64,000 nt of DNA. Origin: Bedellia somnulentella. Lineage: Eukaryota > Arthropoda > Insecta > Lepidoptera > Bedelliidae. Below the pieces are notes generated by a model. The model ran no database searches and was not told the origin of the DNA. It was given only the letters and a program-made list of their open reading frames with translations. The position numbers and the translations under genes are program-made. The DNA lies in assembly GCA_963576735.1 (NCBI GenBank), contig OY755177.1, positions 11,470,001 through 11,534,000 on the forward strand, written 5' to 3'. Shown here piece after piece: positions 1 through 12,988 of this stretch (positions within the stretch are counted from its first letter, which is position 1; every line of letters starts with the position of its first letter).

Positions 1-3000
1 AAAAATCCTCACCTCTCCTAAACCAAGACTCGTAACACTTTGTGATTACATTCGTTGTGAAGCTTATTACATAAGCTATCAAATGATAGTATAAAAGTAT
101 CCCGCTTTGCCGTCAGAGTAAAGAATATTCGACGGAGAAAATGACAGCGTATACAACTGTAAGAAATATGACGGCCGCTCCAGAAAATTGATCACCACTC
201 CTAAACCAAGACCCGTAACACTTTGTGATTACATTCGTTGTGAAGCTTATTACATAAACTATCAAATGATGATATAACAGTATCCCGCTTTGCCGTCAAA
301 GTAAGGAATATTCGACGGAGAAGATGACAGCGTATACAACTGTAAGAAATATGGCGGCCGCTCCAGAAAAACCCTCACTTCTCCTAAACCAAGACCCGTA
401 ACACTTTGAAATTACATTCACTGTAAAGCTTATTACATAAGCTATCAAATAATGGTATCACAGTATCCCGCTTTGCCGTCAGAGTAAAGAATATTCGACG
501 GAGAAGATGACATCGTATACAACTGTAAGAAATATAGCGGCCGCTCCAGAAAAATCGTCACTTCTCCTAAACCAAGACCCGTAACACTTTGTGGTTACAT
601 TCGTTGTAAAGCTTATTATATAATGATGGTATAACAGTATCCCACTTTGCCGTCAGAGTAAAGAATATTCGACGGAGAAGATGACAGCGTATACAACTTT
701 AAGAAATACGGCGGCCGCTCCAGAAAAATCGTCACTTCTCCTAAACCAAGACCCGTAACACTTTGTGATTACATTCATTGTAAAGCTTATTACATAAGCT
801 ATCAAATGATGGTATCACAGTATGCCGCTTTGCCGTCAGAGTAAGGAATATTCGACGGAGAAGATGACAGCGTATACAACTGTAAGAAATATGGCGGCCG
901 CTCCAGAAAAATCCTCACCTCTCCTAAACCAAGACTCGTAACACTTTGTGATTACATTCGTTGTGAAGCTTATTACATAAGCTATCAAATGATAGTATAA
1001 AAGTATCCCGCTTTGCCGTCACAGTAAGGAATATTCGACGGAGAAGATGACAGCGTATACAAATGTAAGAAATATGGCGGCTGCTCCAGAAAAATGATCA
1101 CCACTCCTAAACCAAGACCCGTAACACTTTGTGGTTACATTCAATGTAAAGCTTATTACATAAGCTATCAAATGATGGTATAACGTAAAGAGTAAAGAAT
1201 ATTCGACGGAGAAAATGACAGCGTATACAACTGTAAGAAATATGGCGGCCGCTCCAGAAAATTGATCACCACTCCTAAACCAAGACCCGTAACACTTTGT
1301 AATTACATTCGTTGTAAAGCTTATTACATAAGCTATCAAATGATGGTATAACAGTATCCCGCTTTGCCGTCAGAGTAAGAAATATTCGACGGAGAAGATG
1401 ACAGCGTATACAACTGTAAGAAATATAGCGGCCGCTCCAGAAAAATCGTCACTTCTCCTAAACCAAGACCCGTAACACTTTGTGGTTACATTCGTTGTAA
1501 AGCTAATTACATAAGCTATCAAATGATTGTATAACAGTATCCCGCTTTGCCGTCAGAGTAAGGAATATTCGACGGAGAAGATGACAGCGTATACAACTGT
1601 AAGAAATATGGCGGCCGCTCCAGAAAAACCCTCACTTCTCCTAAACCAAGACCCGTAACACTTTGAAATTACATTCACTGTAAAGCTTATTACATAAGCT
1701 ATCAAATGATGGTATCACAGTATCCCGCTTTGCCGTCAGAGTAAAGAATATTCGACGGAGAAGATGACATCGTATACAACTGTAAGAAATATAGCGGCCG
1801 CTCCAGAAAAATCGTCACTTCTCCTAAACCAAGACCCGTAACACTTTGTGGTTACATTCGTTGTAAAGCTTATTATATAATGATGGTATAACAGTATCCC
1901 ACTTTGCCGTCAGAGTAAAGAATATTCGACGGAGAAGATGACAGCGTATACAACTTTAAGAAATACGGCGGCCGCTCCAGAAAAATCGTCACTTCTCCTA
2001 AACCAAGACCCGTAACACTTTGTGATTACATTCATTGTAAAGCTTATTACATAAGCTATCAAATGATGGTATCACAGTATGCCGCTTTGCCGTCAGAGTA
2101 AGGAATATTCGACGGAGAAGATGACAGCGTATACAACTGTAAGAAATATGGCGGCCGCTCCAGAAAAATCCTCACCTCTCCTAAACCAAGACTCGTAACA
2201 CTTTGTGATTACATTCGTTGTGAAGCTTATTACATAAGCTATCAAATGATAGTATAAAAGTATCCCGCTTTGCCGTCAGAGTAAAGAATATTCGACGGAG
2301 AAAATGACAGCGTATACAACTGTAAGAAATATGACGGCCGCTCCAGAAAATTGATCACCACTCCTAAACCAAGACCCGTAACACTTTGTGATTACATTCG
2401 TTGTGAAGCTTATTACATAAACTATCAAATGATGATATAACAGTATCCCGCTTTGCCGTCAGAATAAAGAATATTCGACGGAGAAGATGACAGCGTATAC
2501 AACTGTAAGAAATATGGCGGCCGCTCCAGAAAAATCCTCACTCCTCCTAAACCAAGACCCGTAACACTTTGTGATTACATTCATTGTAAAGCTTATTACA
2601 TAAGCTATCAAATGATGGTATCACAGTATGCCGCTTTGCCGTCAGAGTAAGGAATATTCGACGGAGAAGATGACAGCGTATACAACTGTAAGAAATATGG
2701 CGGCCGCTCCAGAAAAATCCTCACCTCTCCTAAACCAAGACTCGTAACACTTTGTGATTACATTCGTTGTGAAGCTTATTACATAAGCTATCAAATGATA
2801 GTATAAAAGTATCCCGCTTTGCCGTCAGAGTAAAGGATATTCGACGGAGAAAATGACAGCGTATACAACTGTAAGAAATATGACGGCCGCTCCAGAAAAT
2901 TGATCACCACTCCTAAACCAAGACCCGTAACACTTTGTGATTACATTCGTTGTGAAGCTTATTACATAAACTATCAAATGATGATATAACAGTATCCCGC

Positions 3001-6000
3001 TTTGCCGTCAGAATAAAGAATATTCGACGGAGAAGATGACAGCGTATACAACTGTAAGAAATATGGCGGCCGCTCCAGAAAAATCCTCACTCCTCCTAAA
3101 CCAAGACCCGTAACACTTTGTGATTACATTCATTGTAAAGCTTATTACATAAGCTATCAAATGATGGTATCACAGTATCCCGCTTTGCCGTCAGAGTAAG
3201 AAATATTCGACGGAGAAAATGACAGCGTATACAACTGTAAGAAATATGACGGCCGCTCCAGAAAATTGATCACCACTCCTAAACCAAGACCCGTAACACT
3301 TTGTGATTACATTCGTTGTGAAGCTTATTACATAAACTATCAAATGATGATATAACAGTATCCCGCTTTGCCGTCAGAATAAAGAATATTCGACGGAGAA
3401 GATGACAGCGTATACAACTGTAAGAAATATGGCGGCCGCTCCAGAAAAATCCTCACTCCTCCTAAACCAAGACCCGTAACACTTTGTGATTACATTCATT
3501 GTAAAGCTTATTACATAAGCTATCAAATGATGGTATCACAGTATGCCGCTTTGCCGTCAGAGTAAGGAATATTCGACGGAGAAAATGACAGCGTATACAA
3601 CTGTAAGAAATATGGCGGCCGCTCCAGAAAATTGATCACCACTCCTAAACCAAGACCCGTAACACTTTGTAATTACATTCGTTGTAAAGCTTATTACATA
3701 AGCTATCAAATGATGGTATAACAGTATCCCGCTTTGCCGTCAGAGTAAGAAATATTCGACGGAGAAAATGACAGCGTATACAACTGTAAGAAATATGACG
3801 GCCGCTCCAGAAAATTGATATCCACTCCTAAACCAAGACCCGTAACACTTTGTGATTACATTCGTTGTGAAGCTTATTACATAAACTATCAAATGATGAT
3901 ATAACAGTATCCCGCTTTGCCGTCAGAATAAAGAATATTCGACGGAGAAGATGACAGCGTATACAACTGTAAGAAATATGGCGGCCGCTCCAGAAAAATC
4001 CTCACTCCTCCTAAACCAAGACCCGTAACACTTTGTGATTACATTCATTGTAAAGCTTATTACATAAGCTATCAAATGATGGTATCACAGTATGCCGCTT
4101 TGCCGTCAGAGTAAGGAATATTCGACGGAGAAGATGACAGCGTATACAACTGTAAGAAATATGGCGGCCGCTCCAGAAAAATCCTCACCTCTCCTAAACC
4201 AAGACTCGTAACACTTTGTGATTACATTCGTTGTGAAGCTTATTACATAAGCTATCAAATGATAGTATAAAAGTATCCCGCTTTGCCGTCAGAGTAAAGA
4301 ATATTCGACGGAGAAAATGACAGCGTATACAACTGTAAGAAATATGGCGGCCGCTCCAGAAAATTGATCACCACTCCTAAACCAAGACCCGTAACACTTT
4401 GTGATTACATTCGTTGTGAAGCTTATTACATAAACTATCAAATGATGGTATAACAGTATCCCGCTTTGCCGTCAGAGTAAGGAATATTCGACGGAGAAGA
4501 TGACAGCGTATACAACTGTAAGAAATATAGCGGCCGCTCCAGAAAAATCGTCACTTCTCCTAAACCAAGACCCGTAACACTTTGCGGTTACATTCATTGT
4601 AAAGCTTATTATATAAGCTATCAAATGATGGTATAACAGTATCCCGCTTTGCCGTCAGAGTAAAGAATATTCGACGGAGAAGATGACAGCGTATACAACT
4701 GTAAGAAATATGGCGGCCGCTCCAGAAAAACCCTCACTTCTCCTAAACCAAGACCCGTAACACTTTGAAATTACATTCATTGTAAAGCTTATTACATAAG
4801 CTATCAAATGATGGTATAACAGTATCCCGCTTTGCCGTCAGAGTAAGGAATATTCGACGGAGAAGATGACAGCGTATACAAGTATAAGAAATATAGCGGC
4901 CGCTCCAGAAAAATCGTCACCTCTCCTAAACCAAGACCCGTAACACTTTGTGATTACATTCATTGTAAAGCTTATTACATAAGCTATCAAATGATGGTAT
5001 CACAGTATGCCGCTTTGCCGTCAGAGTAAGGAATATTCGACGGAGAAGATGACAGCGTATACAACTGTAAGAAATATGGCGGCCGCTCCAGAAAAATCCT
5101 CACCTCTCCTAAACCAAGACTCGTAACACTTTGTGATTACATTCGTTGTGAAGCTTATTACATAAGCTATCAAATGATAGTATAAAAGTATCCCGCTTTG
5201 CCGTCAGAGTAAAGGATATTCGACGGAGAAAATGACAGCGTATACAACTGTAAGAAATATGACGGCCGCTCCAGAAAATTGATCACCACTCCTAAACCAA
5301 GACCCGTAACACTTTGTGATTACATTCGTTGTGAAGCTTATTACATAAACTATCAAATGATGATATAACAGTATCCCGCTTTGCCGTCAGAATAAAGAAT
5401 ATTCGACGGAGAAGATGACAGCGTATACAACTGTAAGAAATATGGCGGCCGCTCCAGAAAAATCCTCACTCCTCCTAAACCAAGACCCGTAACACTTTGT
5501 GATTACATTCATTGTAAAGCTTATTACATAAGCTATCAAATGATGGTATCACAGTATGCCGCTTTGCCGTCAGAGTAAGGAATATTCGACGGAGAAGATG
5601 ACAGCGTATACAACTGTAAGAAATATGGCGGCCGCTCCAGAAAAATCCTCACCTCTCCTAAACCAAGACTCGTAACACTTTGTGATTACATTCGTTGTGA
5701 AGCTTATTACATAAGCTATCAAATGATAGTATAAAAGTATCCCGCTTTGCCGTCAGAGTAAAGAATATTCGACGGAGAAAATGACAGCGTATACAACTGT
5801 AAGAAATATGGCGGCCGCTCCAGAAAATTGATCACCACTCCTAAACCAAGACCCGTAACACTTTGTGATTACATTCGTTGTGAAGCTTATTACATAAACT
5901 ATCAAATGATGGTATAACAGTATCCCGCTTTGCCGTCAGAGTAAGGAATATTCGACGGAGAAGATGACAGCGTATACAACTGTAAGAAATATAGCGGCCG

Positions 6001-7120
6001 CTCCAGAAAAATCGTCACTTCTCCTAAACCAAGACCCGTAACACTTTGCGGTTACATTCATTGTAAAGCTTATTATATAAGCTATCAAATGATGGTATAA
6101 CAGTATCCCGCTTTGCCGTCAGAGTAAAGAATATTCGACGGAGAAGATGACAGCGTATACAACTGTAAGAAATATGGCGGCCGCTCCAGAAAAACCCTCA
6201 CTTCTCCTAAACCAAGACCCGTAACACTTTGAAATTACATTCATTGTAAAGCTTATTACATAAGCTATCAAATGATGGTATAACAGTATCCCGCTTTGCC
6301 GTCAGAGTAAGGAATATTCGACGGAGAAGATGACAGCGTATACAAGTATAAGAAATATAGCGGCCGCTCCAGAAAAATCGTCACCTCTCCTAAACCAAGA
6401 CCCGTAACACTTTGTGATTACATTCATTGTAAAGCTTATTACATAAGCTATCAAATGATGGTATCACAGTATGCCGCTTTGCCGTCAGAGTAAGGAATAT
6501 TCGACGGAGAAGATGACAGCGTATACAACTGTAAGAAATATGGCGGCCGCTCCAGAAAAATCCTCAATCCTCCTAAACCAAGACCCCTAACACTTTGTGA
6601 TTACATTCATTGTAAAGCTTATTACATAAGCTATCAAATAATGGTATCACAGTATCCCGCTTTGCCGTCAGAGTAAAGAACATTCGACGGAGAAGATCAC
6701 AGCGTATACAACTGTAAGAAATACGGCGGCCGCTCCAGAAAAATCGTCACCTCTCCTAAACCACGACCCGTAACACTTTGTGATTACATTCATTGTAAAG
6801 CTTATTACATAAGCTATCAAATAATGGTATCACAGTATCCCGCTTTGCCGTCAGAGTAAAGAACATTCGACGGAGAAGATCACAGCGTATACAACTGTAA
6901 GAAATACGGCGGCCGCTCCAGAAAAATCGTCACTTCTCCTAAACCAAGACCCGTAACACTTTGTGATTACATTCATTGTAAAGCTTATTACATAAGCTAT
7001 CAAATGATCGTGTAACAGTATCCCGCTTTGCCGTCAGAGTAAAGAATATTCGACGGAGAAGATGACAGCGTATACAACTGTAAGAAATATGGCGGCCGCT
7101 CCAGAAAATTGATCACCACT
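1..7120 (-). repeat. Satellite array, left block (about 183-bp units)
   Basis: The whole stretch is a head-to-tail tandem array. The landmark GAATATTCGACGG starts at 123, 306, 489, 663, 846, 1029 and 1198, so the usual step is 183 bp. Shorter steps come from small deletions: a 9-bp loss gives the 174-bp step and a 14-bp loss the 169-bp step. Nearly every unit has GCGGCCGC. Units differ at scattered positions (for example TGTGATTACA, TGTGGTTACA and TGAAATTACA), and variant types recur in order, forming higher-order repeats. Strand is given relative to the right block. Open frames here are by-products of a period divisible by three and are not genes. Confidence 0.97.
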
Positions 7121-7320
7121 NNNNNNNNNNNNNNNNNNNNNNNNNNNNNNNNNNNNNNNNNNNNNNNNNNNNNNNNNNNNNNNNNNNNNNNNNNNNNNNN
7201 NNNNNNNNNNNNNNNNNNNNNNNNNNNNNNNNNNNNNNNNNNNNNNNNNNNNNNNNNNNNNNNNNNNNNNNNNNNNNNNNNNNNNNNNNNNNNNNNNNNN
7301 NNNNNNNNNNNNNNNNNNNN
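7121..7320. other. Assembly gap (200 N)
   Basis: Exactly 200 undetermined bases. The round length looks like a scaffolding placeholder rather than a measured gap. It sits where the satellite changes orientation, so the true length and the orientation of the left block are uncertain. Confidence 0.99.
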
Positions 7321-10300
7321 AGCCTTTGTAATAAGCTTTACAAAGAATGTAATCACAAAGTGTTACGGGTCTTGGTTTAGGAGTGGTGACGATTTTTCTG
7401 GAGCGGCCGCTATATTTCTTATACTTGTATACGCTGTCATCTTCTCCGTCGAATATTCCTTACTCTGACGGCAAAGCGGGATACTGTGATACCATTATTT
7501 GATAGCTTATGTAATAAACTTTACAATGAATGTAATTCCAAAGTGTTACGGGTCTTGGTTTAGGAGAAGTGAGGATTTTTCTGGAGCGGCCGCCATATTT
7601 CTTACAGTTGTATACGCTGTCATCTTCTCCGTCGAATATTCCTTACTCTGACGGCAAAGCGGGATACTGTTATACCATCATTTGATAGCTTATGTAATAA
7701 GCTTCACAAAGAGTGTAATCACAAAGTGTTACGGGTCTTGGTTTAGGAGAAGTGACGATTTTTCTGGAGCGGCCGCTATATTTCTTACAGTTGTATACGC
7801 TGTCATCTTCTCCGTCGAATATTATTTACTCTGACGGCAAAGCGGGATACTGTTATACCATCATTTGATAGCTTATGTAATTAGCTTTACAACGAATGTA
7901 ACCACAAAGTGTTACGGGTCTTGGTTTAGGAGAGGTGACGATTTTTCTGGAGCAGCCGCTATATTTCTTATACTTGTATACGCTGTCATCTTCTCCGTCG
8001 AATATTCCTTACTCTGACGGCAAAGCGGGATACTGTTATACCATCATTTGATAGCTTATGTAATAAGCTTTACAATGAATGTAATCACAAAGTGTTACGG
8101 GTCTTGGTTTAGGAGAAGTGAGGATTTTTCTGGAGCGGCCGCCGTATTTCTTACAGTTTTATACGCTGTCATCTTCTACGTCGAATTTTCTTTACTCTGA
8201 CGGCAAAGCGGGATACTGTGATACCATCATTTGATAGCTTATGTAATAAGCTTTACAATGAATGTAATTTCAAAGTGTTACGGGTCTTGGTTTAGGAGAA
8301 GTGAGGGTTTTTCTGGAGCGGCCGCCATATTTCTTACAGTTGTATACGCTGTCATCTTCTCCGTCGAATATTCTTTACTCTGACGGCAAAGCGGGATACT
8401 GCGATACCATCATTTGATAGCTTATGTAATAAGCTTTACAATGAATGTAATTTCAAAGTGTTACGGGTCTTGGTTTAGGAGAAGTGAGGGTTTATCTGGA
8501 GCGGCCGCCATATTTCTTACAGTTGTATACGCTGTCATCTTCTCCGTCGAATATTCCTTACTCTGACGGCAAAGCGGGATACTGTTATACCATCATTTGA
8601 TAGCTTATGTAATAAGCTTTACAATGAATGTAACCACAAAGTGTTACGGGTCTTGGTTTAGGAGAAGTGAGGATTTTTCTGGAGCGGCCGCCGTATTTCT
8701 TACAGTTTTATACGCTGTCATCTTCTACGTCGAATTTTCTTTACTCTGACGGCAAAGCGGGATACTGTGATACCATCATTTGATAGCTTATGTAATAAGC
8801 TTTACAATGAATGTAATTTCAAAGTGTTACGGGTCTTGGTTTAGGAGAAGTGAGGGTTTTTCTGGAGCGGCCGCCATATTTCTTACAGTTGTATACGCTG
8901 TCATCTTCTCCGTCGAATATTCTTTACTCTGACGGCAAAGCGGGATACTGCGATACCATTATTTGATAGCTTATGTAATAAGCTTTACAATGAATGTAAT
9001 TTCAAAGTGTTACGGGTCTTGGTTTAGGAGAAGTGAGGGTTTATCTGGAGCGGCCGCCATATTTCTTACAGTTGTATACGCTGTCATCTTCTCCGTCGAA
9101 TATTCCTTACTCTGACGGCAAAGCGGGATACTGTTATACCATCATTTGATAGCTTATGTAATAAGCTTTACAATGAATGTAATCACAAAGTGTTACGGGT
9201 CTTGGTTTAGGAGAAGTGAGGATTTTTCTGGAGCGGCCGCCGTATTTCTTACAGTTTTATACGCTGTCATCTTCGCCGTCGAATATTCCTTACTCTGACG
9301 GCAAAGCGGGATACTGTTATACCATCATTTGATAGTTTATGTAATAAGTCTCACAACGAATGTAATCACAAAGTGTTACGGGTTTTGGTTTAGGAGAGGT
9401 GATGATTTTTCTGGAGCGGCCGCCATATTTCTTACAGTTGTATACGCTGTCATCTTCTCCGTCGAATATTCTTTACTCTGACGGCAAAGCGGGATACTGT
9501 GATACCATCATTTGATAGCTTATGTAATAAGCTTTACAATGAATGTAATTTCAAAGTGTTACGGGTCTTGGTTTAGGAGAAGTGAGGGTTTTTCTGGAGC
9601 GGCCGCCATATTTCTTACAGTTGTATACGCTGTCATCTTCTCCGTCGAATATTCCTTACTGTGACGGCAAAGCGGGATACTGTTATACCATCATTTGATA
9701 GCTTATGTAATAAGCTTTACAATGAATGTAATCACAAAGTGTTACGGGTCTTGGTTTAGGAGAAGTGAGGATTTTTCTGGAGCGGCCGCCGTATTTCTTA
9801 CAGTTTTATACGCTGTCATCTTCGCCGTCGAATATTCCTTACTCTGACGGCAAAGCGGGATACTGTTATACTATCATTTGATAGCTTATGTAATAAGCTT
9901 CACAAAGAGTGTAATCACAAAGTGTTACGGGTCTTGGTTTAGGAGAAGTGACGATTTTTCTGGAGCGGCCGCTATATTTCTTACAGTTGTATACGCTGTC
10001 ATCTTCTCCGTCGAATATTCTTTACTCTGACGGCAAAGCGGGATACTGTGATACCATCATTTGATAGCTTATGTAAGAGGCTTTACAATGAATGTAATTT
10101 CAAAGTGTTACGGGTCTTGGTTTAGGAGAAGTGAGGGTTTATCTGGAGCGGCCGCCATATTTCTTACAGTTGTATACGCTGTCATCTTCTCCGTCGAATA
10201 TTCCTTACTCTGACGGCAAAGCGGGATACTGTTATACCATCATTTGATAGCTTATGTAATAAGCTTTACAATGAATGTAATCACAAAGTGTTACGGGTCT

Positions 10301-10525
10301 TGGTTTAGGAGAAGTGAGGATTTTTCTGGAGCGGCCGCCGTATTTCTTACAGTTGTATACGCTGTCATCTTCTCCGTCGAATTTTCTTTTCTTTGACGGC
10401 AAAGCGGGATACTGTAATACCATCATTTGATAGCTTATGTTATAAGCTTTACAATGAATGTAACCACAAAGTGTTACGGGTCTTGGTTTAGGAGAGGTGA
10501 GGATTTTTCTGGAGCGGCTCCCATG
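7321..10525 (+). repeat. Satellite array, right block (same units, inverted)
   Basis: Same 183-bp satellite as the left block but reverse-complemented, reading CTTGGTTTAGGAG...GAGCGGCCGC. About 17 units. A three-unit higher-order repeat is visible: the variant tract with CTTCTACGTCGAATTTTC occurs near 8173 and again 549 bp later (3 x 183). The last unit decays at GAGCGGCTCCCATGC around 10525, after which the sequence is unrelated. Confidence 0.96.
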
Positions 10526-12290
10526 CTTAATTTCATTTTATCTGCAGGCTTTGGCACTGTCTACAGATGGATATGGATGTATGTCCGGATGAGTATCGAT
10601 ACATATAACATAATAACTAGTGAAAACTGTGGATTTACATGTTATTCTGGTAAATGGAACCAAAAAGTATTTTACTTCTTAATTTGGTCGTATTATAATG
10701 GCTGCCAGTTTTGGCTGCCAACTTCACACAGGTTAATTTGATTCCACGCTCAATTAGGTAGTTAAGTATATCCAGCAAATTACCTAGGTAAGTACAAAGG
10801 CCGCATGCATTTACTGCATCTACAAGCACATTGGTTCTGGAATTACAATTAAAATTATGCTGCTATTGTTTACTAATCATGGGAAAATGAATGAGCTATC
10901 GATGTTTTACATCATCACCATTTGCACGATTTAAAAACTGAATTGTATAAACAAGCTGTTTGTTGATGATTCATTGGAAAAAATATTGCAAGCCTAAACC
11001 ACAAATACTTCCTATATTGCAACACTTGATATAAAATTAGTTCTTATAAAATAATGTCAATAATCATTACTATTAAATAATTTAAATATGAAACTCTGAC
11101 AGTCCCATTTTTTTTATTTAAAGCTGTGAGTATAGGTAGGCAGTTTAATAATATACGTTTAGTTTAAAATATGTCGTATAAATAAATTAAATGTATTTTT
11201 TTACTGCACTTGCACCTAAAGTACTACGAATACAAATACACCAGCAAAACAATGAATAATAAACTGAAGCCGTGCCGTGTGAGGTACTCGCCGTCTTCTA
11301 ACCAGTTATCCTAATCTAGAAACTTGGCGAAATAATTTCTCCCTGACTCTAAATGCTCTAGCTAGACCTAAAGTTCGACCTACTAGTTGCGTTTCAGTTC
11401 ACATCCATACTCGAATCGTGTAGGCTAGGTCAGGTAATAATATGTAAATTTTTGAACACTATATTATATTTAAAGAAACACACATTTCCTCCATTGAACC
11501 AGGTTATAACAATGCTTTGACAGCATTATCCTCAAACAGTGCATGATACAGTTTTTTTCTGCAAGAACGTGCATACACTGTCACACATTTTTGAGTCATA
11601 GTTCATTAAAACAACGGACAAGGACGTTTGAGACGTGAACCATTGTCGTGGCGTAGTAACCTTAAAACATCTACTGTCTAGATTATAACAGCTGAATAAG
11701 AGGTTGCTCGTATCATGACCCCGAAATATTAATCGAATATTGTCACATTGTCAGGTAACCTTGACATGATATGATTAATCTGCTTAAATCTTTCTGCTAA
11801 CTTCAAAAATTGCCGTCTAAACTGATAAAAGAATGATAGACAGTATACAAACTTTGTAACATAATAATTAGGTGTTATAATACTAGCCGTGTAGTGTCAG
11901 CTTTAAAACCCTTATCACATAGTATGGGAACCATCATAGCTTTCCAGTGATGGACTCATTTATGGATTTGATGCTCTGACTAAGCCTTTTGTTTTGCTTC
12001 TACGTTGGTTAGAAAAAAATGCTTATTTTACAACAGCTGTTTCTAGCGCGATGGTGATAAGAGGTTGTAATACTAATTTTATAATTATCACTATTTTCGA
12101 TCTAAAAGTAAGTTAAGGAGAGAGAAGGCCAACTGGCGGAGGTAAATGTGATGCAATCTTATTTTAAGCCCAAAATAGTGGCTGACATGTTTTAACTGGA
12201 AGTAGTATTTTTATTAGGTTAACAAACTGGATAACACAACAATAAAAAGAAAACATATGACTAAAAAATATATCTTACTCGGTGACAATT
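10526..12290. other. No gene seen
   Basis: AT-rich sequence with no long open frame, no recognisable coding motif and no repeat with clear ends. It begins directly after the satellite edge. Confidence 0.5.
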
Positions 12291-12291
12291 T

Positions 12292-12545
12292 TTGGCGTGT
12301 AATGCCGGATTAGAATGTCACTACCCCTTTCTACCCACGGGAGTCGTAAGAGGCGACTAAGGGTATGAGTCTTTTAAGGTAGTTTTTGGGCGATGCGGTT
12401 GGAGACCCATCACCAACAATACTTTATTTCTACCAACCTGTCCCATATCAACTTCCAATTCCAAATGTGGCTGAGGAGTTTCTAACTCTAAAGCTCTGGC
12501 TACCCCTGTCTGGGATTAATATGGCCGTGAGTATATGCATGTGTG
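12292..12545 (+). repeat. SINE-like family A, copy 1
   Basis: Diverged copy of a roughly 250-bp interspersed family found at least eleven times in this window. The head resembles GTGTAGTGTCGGCTTAGAA and is followed by ACTACCCC, GTAAGAGGCGACTAAGGG, GCGGTTGGAGACCCATCACC and GTGGCTGAGGA. The end is GCCGTGAGTATATG with a (TATG)n-like tail. Other copies carry 11-13 bp target-site duplications, so the family is retroposed. Confidence 0.75.
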
Positions 12546-12988
12546 TTTTAGCAATTTAATTCAATGGAACTCTTATTAAATAATTTTAATAAATTAGTGT
12601 CTAACTTAAATAGTAAGGCACAAATCACAAACTTATCAATCATAGATATCAACGAATTAGCATTTGCAAAGTCACGAAACATAGGAGAATGTTAGTTAAC
12701 CCAGTACCGTTCAACAAAGCTGTAATTAGAATATTCTATCGTCTATATAATATACATATATAAAGAACCCTATGGCCAACAGATGATATCCACAATCGAA
12801 GACTTTATAGTCTAAGGGATGGGTATCTTTTATAATTCAGCTATACAGAATTTTATTTAACTCGATAGATAAACTACACAAAACCTGAACCACAGACAAT
12901 ACTCGTATATTATTATCTTAAACTAACCTTTAGTTTTACTGTTATTTAAATGAGCTCATTAATTCCTTGATAATGGTCGAACTAAACT

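Noticed and set aside
1019..1339. 106-residue open frame in the satellite
   Set aside because: It is the 183-bp repeat read in a frame whose usual stop was deleted. There is no start context or independent coding signal.
7000..7468. Open frames across the 200-N gap
   Set aside because: They run through undetermined bases, so their continuity is artificial.
1..10525. CRISPR-like array
   Set aside because: Units of 183 bp are tandem with no unique spacers, in a eukaryotic context.
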